Shown one piece after another: positions 22,981-35,583 of a DNA stretch of 64,000 nt (the first letter of the stretch is position 1; each line of letters starts with the position of its first letter). The DNA comes from Hemicentrotus pulcherrimus (lineage: Eukaryota > Echinodermata > Echinoidea > Camarodonta > Strongylocentrotidae). Both the position numbers and the translations under genes were made by a program. The notes below the pieces were generated by a model. It was given only the letters and a program-made list of their open reading frames with translations, had not been told where the DNA came from and ran no database searches. Location of the stretch: assembly GCA_003118195.1 (NCBI GenBank), contig BEXV01000379.1, positions 95,229-159,228 on the forward strand, given 5' to 3'.

Positions 22981-24566
22981 CCTGCGGCGGAATTACATCT
23001 ACTAATAGAACATAAAGTCATGATCACGATTATTGACTACAAAATTCATTTACAAGGCAAGACGGAAATTTGAAGTAATACAACTAATAATTTGACCTAC
23101 CTAGTCGGCATTATTGGAAATGCAAGGATAATGCTCAGTAACTGCTGCTTCATCGACACAAGCATGCTTTGCCTAAGCTAGAGAAAGATTCCGTGTGTAC
23201 GTTCAAGTTAAACGATTTATTTTTTTGTGTGGGCTTCTACATGCTCTACTTATGTTTTAATACTGATTACAGCTCCAATATCGCACATAGCTTATAGTTT
23301 TCACAGCTGATGTCGGTATCCATTCTTTCATGAGTGGATACATGAGACGCGATTATTACCCATACAAATCGGTCTATTCTGTCTCGGTTTTTTCAGGAGT
23401 TGGGTTCTTTTCATAGCCCGGCAAACACCAAACCATTTTCCAATTTCTCTGGGTACACAACACACAATACGGTGGGGCAGTCGGGAGGGAGTAAACAGTA
23501 GATTCAATTAGAATACAGGCGTGAAAGCAAGGGCTTCAAACGCGACAATACGGGTAATGCTGAGCTCGCTATACCAGGTTGGAATGAAGGAAGAGAGAGT
23601 GGGGTGAAAGTAAGAAGGGAAGGGGGTAAGGGTATTTTACGTTGAGAGGGGAGAGGGTAACGATGCATGTGTAAAACAAAATAAAAAGTTGCAGAAATAG
23701 GACAGTACGATGGGAAACAAAGTTCGATATCGCTTAGTAGCGGTTATCTATTAGGTGAGCTATAATTGACACAATGTATTCTAGCTTTTCCAGTATCGTT
23801 TTCACTGGAGATGGGGACATATTGATGATTGCAAGTAATGATACTACAGTGTATACAACCTTTTAATGAAAGTATTGGCAAACTCGAGGTACTTTTTCTT
23901 TTGTCGACCAACTGTGCAAAATATGTAGTCGTCGTATTCTTTATGATCGTAATAGCGAAATATTCACTACATTCGTATTACATATCTGATTAACATAATC
24001 AGTTGTGTCTCAGTTATTCCTGAAATATAATATTATCAGAGACATGCTTCTATCCCCATTCCATTCAACCCCCAAATCGCCTCGTGATTTTCACACACTC
24101 TCAGCTCCCCGCTATATTTGCTAGCAAATGAGATTGTTGACCAAACGCGTACCACCGGGGGAAATTGGGCACACATAAAACAATACGACACTCTAGCGAG
24201 AATAAAAGACAACAAAGCGAGAAGAGAAAAACGGCTGTGAAAAGAAAGGAAGAAGAAGGAATCCTTTCAAATGAATTCATGACGCTCGGTCCCAGAAGGC
24301 ATTGCCCTGTATGTATATGAACAGATTTGAAAGGCGGTACTTAAAGTTTACACCCAGACCCAAAAAGGGTGAGATTTGATCGGTCGTGGACTGATTAAAC
24401 ATCGCGATGAAAGGGTCCCAATTACTCTTCTTCGCGCCTTGCTATTCTCGCGGCATTCTCGGCTCATATCCCTTGTTTGGCCCAAGCAAAGTGGCCAAGG
24501 GATGTAGTCTTGTCTCCAGTCGGAAGGAGATCTTACTCCCTTTCAGTTCAGTTTCTATGAAAGTGA

Positions 24567-24619
24567 CCCCCCCCCCCCCCCNNNNNNNNNNNNNNNNNNN
24601 NNNNNCCCCCCCCCCCCCC
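24567..24619. other. Assembly gap inside a poly-C run
   Basis: Undetermined bases at 24582-24605 with 15 C on the left and 14 C on the right. Confidence 0.95.
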
Positions 24620-24904
24620 TCGAGTCTTGACGTTCAGGAAAGGGACTACCCATCTCACTGCCTCTTCCAATGAGGAAGAGAGAGGTAGGGAGAGGGAGAG
24701 GAGGAGGTGGAGAGGGAGGAGCGTGAAAAGGGAATGATAATCAACATATCAATAGACTTAATTAAAATCATCTTCATTGAGAGATAGTATCTTCATTCTG
24801 TCTGGATGCCAGTCTAGATGAAGAGTGACGTGGCAGCCAAGAAAATGCTTCAAATAGCGAGGAACATGACTGTGTGGACAAAAAGAAAGGTGTATGCATA
24901 CGAA

Positions 24905-24967
24905 GAGAGGAAGAGAGATAGGAAGGTAGAGAGAGAGAGAGAGAGAGGAGGAGAGAGAGAGAGAGAG
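24905..24967. repeat. GA microsatellite
   Basis: Near-uninterrupted GA dinucleotides with a GGAGGAG interruption. Confidence 0.9.
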
Positions 24968-25274
24968 GCAACACAGAGGGAACGAAAGAGGAGTGTGGGA
25001 TGGAGTCATTCGCATCTATTTGTATCATGCGATTTGCAGAAGTTACTCGACAAAAAATAACGTAATCTTTCACAAAACACATGATTGCCTACCCATGGAT
25101 CAATACACCCAGAACATCCCTTCAATCTCTTTCCCAGTGACACCATGTAATAATTTCGTAGTAATAGTATCATCTTTTAAACTGACAATCTCTCACAGCA
25201 TCATCACACATCATTCGTCATTGTCTCCTTGAGCGCTTTTCCCGTGCTGATTGCGTTTTCTCCAACCACCCTCG

Positions 25275-25510
25275 TTAATAATTCAATCGCCGAGAAGGGT
25301 TCATAATTAGCATCTACATTATAATTCGATTAGTGATCACATTTGATTAACGGGTAATAAATTGAAACCATTTGCGATTAATCCGCGTGCCCTTATTGAA
25401 TTATAACCGACTCTTCGAATCGGATCGAATGCACAGTAGACCCTCCTCATTAATTGTCAAGTCACTTCCGTTGAAATAAATATCGGCGTCATTAATAATA
25501 CAAAAGCATT
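25275..25510. promoter_or_regulatory. Candidate enhancer: dense cluster of TAAT/ATTA cores
   Basis: About 18 TAAT or ATTA tetramers occur in roughly 240 bp, including CATTAATTG, CATAATTAG and GATTAATCC. TAAT is the core bound by homeodomain proteins and TAATCC is preferred by Otx/bicoid-type factors. Base composition alone would predict about four to five such tetramers. No coding frame explains the pattern. The regulatory role is inference. Confidence 0.3.
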
Positions 25511-27513
25511 ATGATACTGTATGGATGAAATGATGGGTGGAGGAAGGGGATGTCTTCCAATAACAATCTAAGTTCTATTCATGTCGTGATGAAAGCTACC
25601 ATCGTAGGGAATTCACTCTGCCATTCAGTTTGTACACACGTCAATGTCAATACCATTCTCTGCGCGGTATGGTGGGACGGCTCAAACAAGGTATCGCAAA
25701 ACAGAGCAATCATACACGGCACTAGCTGCCCCAATGATGAAGCTCTCCCTTTCTCTCTCTATATCTGTCTCTCACTGTTCCTGGCCCGAAAATATTTCGG
25801 TATCACGACAGGGGCAAACTTGAGATAGATTGAAAGCGCGCTATTGATACCCGTCTCATCAAATAAACTCGAGACTCGCCTTGAGTGACAGCTACTACAA
25901 TTTTTTTCCTCTAACGTTGCTATGGGCAACCCATTCTCATTCTCTGTCTGTCTGTCTCTCTCCATCTTTCCCTTTCTCTCTCTTTCTCCCTCTAGAGATT
26001 TTTCTCGGCTAGGGACATCAAAACTATTCAGAGTAAAAACAATCCACCCGCGAATATAATGCTTGTGCATAAAAAGCAAATATGGGCCGTGCTATTTCGG
26101 GTCCAAAAATTGTCACAATAGTAGTGTAATGTCAGTTGACAAGTGGAACTCGCGTAACTCGCCTTTGTTTATTGTTCCTCTCTCTCCTACTATTTGAGAT
26201 GCCTTATCAAACAATCGTAATATAACCCTATGATGTCAACTTCCAATTTTGAATTGTATTATTTAGTAGCCTGTATCCCCATGTGATTATACCGTAATAT
26301 TATGTCGCATTCCTGGGGACTACAGAATTATTTAAGAAAGGAAACTTTCAAATAATTCAAGTTAGTGAATATAATGTAGGCTATTGGATTTTCGAAATCT
26401 GAAGACACGACTTACAAAATGAAGTTCGAAGAGATGGGGAGAAAAGGAAACGGGAACATTATGATCCTGCTTCAGAAAGCAGTTCACAAATCATTTCACT
26501 GAGAAGCTTGCGGGTATACAAGCAAGAATTCCAAAAACAAGTGATGCAAAAGAAGATTGTATGATTCATTAGGAGGCCGAAAGGCGAAATTTCTCCGGGC
26601 CCTCTTCTACCCCCTCAGTTTAATTCGAGGGGTAAAAGGAAGATGTGAAGAAAGCGAGGCTAGAAATCAATAGAACAGAGGCATATAATCCACCTGCATA
26701 TAGCGCCAATGCAACCATCCGATGTGCTCTCAAGCAGAATTTCATTCGACATGTTTTCCCTCCTTCTACGCTCTTTCTCGCGTTTTTTTTTCTTCCAGGT
26801 TTTTTTCCTTTTTTCTAGAGGTTTATTTTTAGCACCTCTCGTCGGCTGGCACTCCTGTGTGTGCATGCATCTCACCATCGTATAGCCGCTGGAGAGCATC
26901 ACTAGCAAACACGGTACATCGGAGTGAACGTATGGGACTGAAAACGAAGGTGTGCATAGTAATGTTGGAAATTCACTGTGGTATTTTTTTTAACAGTCTC
27001 CTTCCCTCCATAGTAACCCCTCATCTCGATCGCGTACTCCTCCTGGAGGACCGAAGCATTCAGGATGCATTCAATATGAGATGAGCAAAGGGACAGTAGA
27101 GGGGTGTAGTTTGCCCCCCCCCCCCACCCCCTATCCACTCTCACTCATAACAAATACCATGCAATTATATTAACTCATCCTATAATCGCTACATGCTGCA
27201 GTATTATTACCCCAAAATTTCAGTTAAAGCAAACACTGCAAAGGAGGATTTATCTATAAACTTGGTTAACCTTTTATGAAGGTGTTCATTTCATACATGA
27301 CCTTCAATAAAGAAGCCCAAGCTGAAAATGGAAAGCGATGTAATTAAATGGTGTGAAATCCACCTGAATGATACGTATTTATTAAAGGTATAAGAACATG
27401 ACAGTAAAAAAAAAACACAGAGAGGAGGCATGGGAAAGAATTGAGAACACAAGAATATTCCACAGGAATAGAATAAGAGGAAGAGAGAAAGACATACATT
27501 ATTTAAACAAGTC

Positions 27514-27515
<2 letters not shown>

Positions 27516-27541
<26 letters not shown>
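27516..27541. repeat. GA microsatellite
   Basis: Thirteen consecutive GA/AG units followed by a G-rich run. Confidence 0.95.
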
Positions 27542-27545
<4 letters not shown>

Positions 27546-28891
27546 TGGGGGCTTCAAGCGACAGAAACAAGCAGAGAGATCAAGAGAATAATGGAGAAAC
27601 AAATAGAGATATTGAGAAAAGGAAAGAGAGAAAACGAGCGAAAGTGAGCAGGATGGAAGGAGGGGGGCCAGTAAACATTTAAGAAAGTGGAGGAAAGAGA
27701 GGGGAAACATGAATTTATTTTACAACCACGATATCTTGTAAATCAAGATCTACCACAACCAGGTCGCGCTTAATAACATTTTGAGATGAGCCCGAGTATA
27801 GAATAAGAGAGTGATGGTTACGAAGAATACATCAGCAATGATCGAAAAATGTCCCCATCCTCCGGGGACCAATTCATACTGGTCTTGATCGTCGTCATCA
27901 ATCCAATGAATGAATGTAAACAGCAAGATAAAGAAATTGAAAGCATCATGTACAGGCTCGTAAGGACTACCAGGGGATTTGCAATGAAGTTGCGAGCCAC
28001 GAGGAAAACTGAACTTCTGTTACGTGGTGACAGTGACCTTTTCCTTTTCATTTTATAACGCAAGTTCTAAAGTGTGTACATGATCATAGGGCATAGGCTA
28101 TAAGGGCTGAAATAGAGTCTTTTGAATTTAATCATTCACAAGACAGTCACCTTTAAAGTTTTTATTCCATTTCCATTTTTAGACAAAATTAGTAAGCCGA
28201 TATGTATTGAAATATATGCGTCTTTACGTGATGTATAATAACATGTGTACCCTAAAAAAAGCTTATTGAGAGACTTACAGAAATATATCTTAAACAACAT
28301 CTCGAAAAACAGAATTAATTCATAGTTGTGTTGATGGGATTCTCTCTGAAACTTACGATCTTACGCCAAATGAGTCTTTTTGCTAGCTTCCAGTTTTAAT
28401 CAACTGAAACATAATAGGAAACATGTCTATTTGGAAACAAATCACGTATAAATAACGTATGAAATTCGCTCAAAATCTTCTAATATACCTTTAAGCATTA
28501 AGATATATAATTTGTCTATCCTGTCTCTCGCGTGACATTTAAAGTACCCGCACAAGGAAGACTAAATACGGTGATTTGATACCCCCATTAAAAGAAGGAA
28601 CTTAAAAATAAACAGGACAAGATAATATAGGTTACACAAATCACCTTGACTTCCCGCTTCACGTTCCGGTGGACAACCACTAAAAAGAGATAATTGAAAT
28701 AAGAAATCTTTAAAACATGATAAAGATGTTTATCAAACATGTTTTGAAGATTTCTCGTTATTTGTGGGTGCATGATATTATTACGTGAAAGACAACGTAA
28801 ACTTAATGCTAGCTTATCATTATTATAATTGTGCCTGTATAAGAAGGGACCTTTCTAACCCTCACCACCCTGTATCGCCAATTCAAAATGG

Positions 28892-29266
28892 TAAAAGAGA
28901 AGGTTGAGTTCTGAGAAAAATAATGTATGAGCATTATCAATGTTATTGTGCTAGGGTGGAAGAACATCAGATTAAACATGTTCCCTGAAAAGCATGGCTC
29001 TTTAAATGCCTTCATATTCTAAATATGACATGAAACATCGTAAAAATCGGGGGTAGGTTTTTTCGCCATGTGCTCGTCTAGTCCCATTCTGTGTACAGTA
29101 CTTGTAACTTTGCCAAGATTTGGCCAAATTTCTTATCATTTTGATGATTCCAGAACCTTGCAATACGCACGAATGCTTATATACTAGATGATCAACCTTT
29201 TCTGATAGATTCCACACGTCTCTTTCGCAATGCAATCGCATGATCAGAACTCAACTTCATCTTTAA
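28892..29266 (-). mobile_element. Miniature inverted-repeat transposon, TTAA family, copy B
   Basis: Reverse-strand copy of the element at 32828-33192. The 367-bp body (28896-29262) has TTAA at 29263-29266 on one side and a mutated TAAA at 28892-28895 on the other. Terminal repeats are AGATGAAGTTGAGTTCT and, from the other end, AGAGAAGGTTGAGTTCT. It is similar to copy C along its length, including the ends. It has no transposase. Confidence 0.85.
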
Positions 29267-32200
29267 GTCACAAAATATCGAAAATAAAACAAGTAATACC
29301 TCATAATATAAGAGAATTAATACACTTTCCCCTAAAAGACCAGAGACTTTGAATTCCGCGTAATAATTATTTTCATTTAAATTTGTCATTTGACATCTAG
29401 TAGGCTATAGTTATTTAATTTGGCGAGAATTATTAATTCGCCAACCTTGTGATTATATTTTAAAAGAATAATACAACGACGATGAGACAATGTCTCCATT
29501 ATTTGATCCAATTTTGGTCTTCCGCCCACAATAAACCTTTCAAAACTAAATTACTAAGTGCAGGTAAACAAATGCTATAAACTACTGGACCTTTTGTCAC
29601 CTTTATCAATATTAATGAGACATTTATACCACTTAACTGGTTTCTCTTTCATTTCGACAACATACTTTTAATTAATAGGTTGTTGACCTGTTAAAATTTA
29701 ACAACACATTGAAGGAGGGAGATACATAATCATTTTCAGGATTGTCTTCCCATAAGCCCCGTCCACTTTCACAACATAAACACAAACAAATTAATGGGTT
29801 GTGCTTAGTAGCCTACTAGTAGGCTCACATGCATATTTGATGCGATATTATACATCTTTATCACACTATTTAAGAAGTCTGAATCTAGACTAAGTTACTT
29901 GTCAACCAAGCGACCAGGAGTACTTCTGTATCGGTAATGAATTGACACTTAGGCCCTTTTCCTTTCGTCTCCCAAGATGTGTTTGCTTAATTAATCAACG
30001 TGTTTAATTAGCAGTTCGAGATGGCGATTTGAGTTGGAATACGAATGATGGTGACGACTGATGAGTCTGGCGACCTATAGCTGCAGAATTTCTTATGAAA
30101 TAAATTTGGATGCATGGGTAATAGACTCTGCTGGTATAAAAATACTTAATACCATTTTAATTTATCTTCCAACTTTCACTGTAGGCCTATGTATATTTGT
30201 CACTCTTATTTCAGTTGTTCGTTAGTTCATTAGTTTGTATGTTCGCATATTTCATTCTTCTATAATGTTAATGACTACTTTAATTCAAACGAGACCAGAA
30301 AAATCATAACATATTATGATTGTTCTCTGGTAAACTATAGAGACTACAATAATAATTTTAAAATACTGTTGATACAGAATTAAACATGCATGACGGGAAC
30401 TTCGTTAGACTATGGCATGGAAACCAATGAAATCTGTATCGTCCCCATACACTACAGTCCTCATCAATAAAACCAGGGATATGAGAGTTAAACTAACAAT
30501 CCCTGATAAAACCGAGTAAAGCAGTTTCATCCATGCATGTTGTCCTGCAGATAATCATGATTGCGACACCGCAACGAGCTTAAACCCCTTTCAAATTCTG
30601 TCCATAAAATAGAAGCTCACAATAGCGATTGACTGGACAATCAAATCAACGGACAATGATCGAAAAAAAACCTCCCACAAATAACGCGATAAAGCCATAA
30701 CAGGGTGATTACTCTGGCTGTAAAGCAGTGTATTGAGTTGTCGTCAATCGAATGCGTGAAAACGTGAATTGAAAGGTTGAAGCGCTGGACATGCAGAACG
30801 ATAAAACTTCAATTGGCGGCAATTGAAAAGAGGAAAAACATATAAATGGTTTGGGCGAGACAGCATGACAAATGTGACTAACCGATATATTGGGATCTCA
30901 AACATTCGTACAAACTCTCTCTTCTTGGCACCTTTTAAATGGGGCTAATCTGGTCAGATAAAAAAAATTGCCATGTTCGCAAGTATTACATCTTGGGAAG
31001 AAATTAGAAGCCTATGAATCTTATGAGATTTAGTAAATGAAAGTACCGTTAATCTCTGACAGGTTTCATATTAATATACCCTCTGATATAGGATTTATGA
31101 TTATTTATAGAAACAAGTTTTTATCTTTGGTGCTCCGATTCTTAATATTCAGCATGACCTCATACCGTTTCAAAATAATCGACTTCGAACGGTCAGCGTC
31201 AAAATATTGCACGGCATGATTCAACTGTTATGTGCCCCTGGGGTTGACAGTAATCAAACCAGTTCTTGCCATTAATGAATTATGAATTCATCTAAAAGAG
31301 ATTGGTGAGTAAAGAGATGGGAGTGATATTCCTTTCGAAACCCCTTTGTTCTGTTTTTCTCTGAGCGCCCTTACGAGCATGGAGCTAACGGTACTCGTAT
31401 GGTTTTCCCGTGCAATGCATTCACACCTCGGCTCACAGCCCCAGGTGCTATACAGACAAATAGCTCGCTTTTCTCAATGCGCCATCTCGCACACGCACCA
31501 TTGCGAACAGTACCCTTCTACGCATGGATGCAGCTCGCATAATAGCGCCAAACCCGCTCTAATTCATTGCGAGATAAGAGGGACCGTAATGGTGCTAGAT
31601 GCACTGTTATATGAATAGAACAGAGGTGTTAAAGTACAACGGGTTTTGCTTCGATTTGTTGATCGATTGGGGCAATTTGTCAGCCAGCCTGACAAATACG
31701 GCTTAACCGTTTGTTTAGGGTAGAGGCTACGGCCGCGCGCTGCATGCAGCACAATATTGTGAACGACTTCCCAATCACGGCACCACCGATATTACCGTGG
31801 CAGATTCACAGATTTCAATACATGTTTAAAACACATGCTCTGTCAGTGCACTGGCCGCATCAACAGGGAGTCGGGATAACTCGACATGGCAGATAAGTAG
31901 GCGAGTTCAAAGCCAGCAACTGTCCTAGCGGCCACTCCAAAAGATGTCACTTTGATAAATGCAGGCATGGGGGAGAGTCCACAAAGAAGCGACAAATAGC
32001 GGTTACAAATTGAAGGGTTACGTTTACACGTACTACACACACGTTCACCATTCAGTGTAAATTGAAATACCACTCGAACTTTATACCCATTTCGGATATA
32101 CACATGGTAGCTACAGTCAGTGGTTTTACAACCTGCAGAACCATAAATAAAGACAAGATTTTCGTAATAATAGTTAATGCGAAGTCAAGGCACTCGCGGA

Positions 32201-32827
32201 ACCTACGGACCAGGATTTATTAATTGACCTTAATCGACGTATTTTTGGACAGCGCAGCGTAGTATCGAAAATAAATTGCTTTATAAGCATACTAAGAAGT
32301 TCCTGAAACAACCATTATTTGTATGCCTTTCTTCTTTTTGAATGCAAAAAATCATTGCCGAAGTTCGAACCATATTTCTTCGTCATTTTAGCAGGTAGGA
32401 TTAACGATGATTATGACTTTCCCCTCTTGGATGGAGTTTTTAAGATTTCATGATCACGGTTTCAACATATTTCCATGCATTTTGAAACTTCAGATGGAAA
32501 TGAGAACAAATAAACGAGTCCAACTAATTCATTTTGAAATTCTTTGATTTTTCCCTGCTTCAAGACTTTTGTCAATTTGTTGACTTTCCAATGACTACAA
32601 AAAAAGGGAATCCAGATTCCAGGGCAGTTGGGATTCCTGCAACTGGAATGCACACACGTAACCATGTTATGTGATGCTGAATCCTGAAAACACACGCATG
32701 GGCACATTCAGTGGTATTTCAGGTTTGGGACGATGATGATGATTGAGTATGAGCATTTGATTATGGACGAGATGAATAGGGAAAAGAAGACGACGGAAGG
32801 AGGACTGAGGTGAGAGGAAACCGTTGT
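29267..32827. other. Non-coding stretch
   Basis: No recognisable gene. A palindrome with an 11-bp arm (TTGGCGA and TCGCCAA ends) lies at 29420-29444, and a TAGGCCTA palindrome at 30182-30189. A GC-richer patch around 31350-31600 and 31720-31760 carries small frames with no domain. Confidence 0.55.
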
Positions 32828-33192
32828 TTAAAGATGAAGTTGAGTTCTGGTCATGCGATTGCATTGTGAAAGAAACGGTGTGGAATCGACCAGAAAAGGT
32901 TGATCATCTAGCATATAAGAATTTGTGTGTATTGCAAGGTTCTGGAATCATCAAAATGATAAGAAATTTGGTAAAGTTACAAACACTGTACACAGAAAGA
33001 TGTATATGGGACTACACGAACACGTGGCGAAAAAAACCTCCCCCCGAGTTTTACGATAAACATGACATATTTAGAATATGAAGGCATTTGAAGAGCCATG
33101 CTATCTGATGTTCTTCCACACTTGCGTAATAACAAATGATAAAGTTCACGAATTATTTTTCACCTCTTCCTAGAACTCAACCTTCTCTTTAA
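32828..33192 (+). mobile_element. Miniature inverted-repeat transposon, TTAA family, copy C
   Basis: A 357-bp body (32832-33188) between two intact TTAA target duplications (32828-32831, 33189-33192). Terminal repeats AGATGAAGTTGAGTTCTGG and AGAGAAGGTTGAGTTCTAG match at 15 of 19 positions. This is the best-bounded copy of the family. Its 85-codon internal frame is shared in part with the other copies because the elements are homologous, not because it is a gene. Confidence 0.9.
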
Positions 33193-33717
33193 AGGAGCTA
33201 GCCGCCATTTTCTCTTCGTTTCTTATCCGATGCTCAAATGAAACTGAAAGTCATCCCAGTAGGTGAGACAAAAAGACAGATACATAATGACTGCAATATT
33301 ACCACTAAAAGATGAATATTTCGGATGATCCCTCTCCAGCCAAATTTCTCGCGGTGATTTCTATCAGAGCTGGCCTAGGGATATTCCCTGCCTATACAAA
33401 ATTGAATGAAATGGACGCATGTCAGGTTCGGAAGAAATTATTTAATTTGGTGGATAAAAAAGGGTAAATTCTTTGCGCTCTTTTCCCAATCACAATAAAT
33501 ATTTAATGAGAAAATCTATGGCAATGTAGAGAGCATGGTTGGTTATCCTTTAACTGCAGAAGACCCCTCAAGAGTATGTGCGCGCGAGACAGGGTAGCAG
33601 AGAGTGAAGGAACAAAAATCAATAAGTGGTGTACTCTTTCTCAAAAGATTGGAGATTGATATATTTTGTCCACGCACTGTCCACGAATATGAATGTTCTT
33701 CCTCACCACAACACCAT

Positions 33718-33739
33718 TCTCTCTCTCTCTCTCTCTCTT
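33718..33739. repeat. CT microsatellite
   Basis: Eleven consecutive CT/TC units. Confidence 0.95.
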
Positions 33740-35523
33740 CTTCAGAAATGAAATCATCATCTTATGAGCCAAGCCACTGGTTGAACATCTTCAACTAAAT
33801 CAATACAAGGATGCACATACCATTATAACAGAGGGTGGTAAAAATAAATGCGTGCGCGGTGGTCGTTTTATATTTCACAACAATCGTCGCATCTATTTGG
33901 CATTAACGTCTGTATTTGAAAGAGGGGGAAATAGCTACTATTACTAAACAAAATAGCATGTTTTGCCTGGATGTAAGTTCAATGGAAACCTACTTCTACA
34001 TAATCAGTAAAGAAGTACAACTACATCTATGTCATCAAAGTTTTTTTTTTCAATCTAAAAAGCACAGTCCACACGCCCCATCAAATAGATTAACGAGTCT
34101 TTTTGGTTTGTTTTGCATCACTAACATGTTTATGAAGGGTCCGAAAATACTAATTCTACTGTAGAACCTGTAAATACTAAATATATCATTATCATTGTTA
34201 TTATCCTGCAAACAGAATATAGATATTGAATATTGGATAATGTCTAAGACCACAATAAACCCACCCCAACCTATACATGGTTCCATTATTTTTAGAAGTC
34301 AGAACCTACACCAGTCCTGTATTTATTCATTTATAAATTAATTTTATTCATAAATACGAAGAATCATATTTATTGGCCTATTTGAACTACTATGTACTTG
34401 TAAAGACTTGCTGTAAATGTATGGAGATAAAATGCTTGAAAATTTAGGTTTAATTAAAAAATACGATAAACAAGTAAAATCTCAGTTATAAAATGTCAGC
34501 GTAACTTGATTCTTGGAGTTGGACTGAAGTCATATACCACCTCTTCCCCTTCTCCCAATCTCCAGACATCTGTGAATGCCTCTACAAGAGCCGCTGATAT
34601 TGTGAAGTTCAAGGCCTGGCTTAAAGCTCCTCAAATTTCTCAGTCTTTAGCACGAACCTGTCGTCTCCAATTAGGGATCAGAGGGGCAAGAGTCCTAGCG
34701 CCAGGTCCTACTACCAACCCCCTGAAGGGTTGAAGGGGTCTAGTTGACTCCTTTCTCTATGGTTCTCTCTATAATTGTATGGGTGGTGTGCAGGTGTATT
34801 CGTGTATGCTTTCGAAAGGGGGAGACATGACGGGCGTTGCGTAGGCAATAACCAAGTCTCTCAAGACTCCAGGAATTCTTAACTCTCACTACTGTCATGT
34901 CCCTCGACTTATTCCACTTTTAGATTTGTCACGAGTACCAGGATGGAAGTGACATGCGCGAAGAGGGGGAAGGGGCGGGAAGTAGTACCCTTAGCCAACC
35001 CCATCATCTGCCCGTGGAGCTCAGTTTCAAGTCGCATTTTTTTCTGAGGACGCCTCGTGCAGACAGTCGTGGTATCCAGATAACTCTAATTGTGGAAGGG
35101 TGCAATATTTCTCACAATTGCAAATCGGTTGGGATTTATTGGGAATTCGATGGGTCCCAGCAGACTCCTAGAGTGACGACGTTACCCCCTTGATGGGGTC
35201 ACCCAGAGTATTTTGACGGAGTCCCCTTTGTTATGTCATGAAATTAGAAGAAGTATGTGGCGGAGAAGTTTTTGTCAGTTGCAAAACAATTCAACACTCA
35301 ATTATAAAGACATCTAAGAACTCCGTCACTCGGGAACTTTATTAGTCGATAAAAACCTTGTCACTTACAGCTAACCCCCTATACTTAGAGTCCTGTCGCA
35401 TGTTTATCAAATCCTTCTAACTAAAAAAAATCTAAATCATATCAGTGACACGGGAAGTTAATACAACACGCTGCATGACTGATCATGAGAAACAAAATAA
35501 CACCACATGATTTCATTCGGGGA

Positions 35524-35583
35524 GGGGGGGGGGGGGGGGGNNNNNNNNNNNNNNNNNNNNNNNNNGGGGGGGGGGGGGGGGGG
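35524..35583. other. Assembly gap inside a poly-G run
   Basis: Twenty-five undetermined bases (35541-35565) flanked by 17 G on the left and 18 G on the right. Confidence 0.95.

Larger units (their letters stand above)
22981..28891. other. Non-coding stretch with simple repeats, a gap and a TAAT-rich block
   Basis: No recognisable gene. It holds a gap in a poly-C run (24567-24619), GA repeats (24671-24720, 24905-24990, 27481-27545), a homeodomain-site-like cluster (25275-25510), pyrimidine repeats near 25745-25770 and 25945-25995, and a poly-C run near 27115-27125. Long arginine/glutamate- or serine/leucine-rich frames here come from the purine and pyrimidine repeats. Confidence 0.6.

Noticed and set aside
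27291..27710. A 139-codon serine/leucine-rich minus-strand frame
   Set aside because: It is generated by the GA microsatellite and purine-rich flanks.
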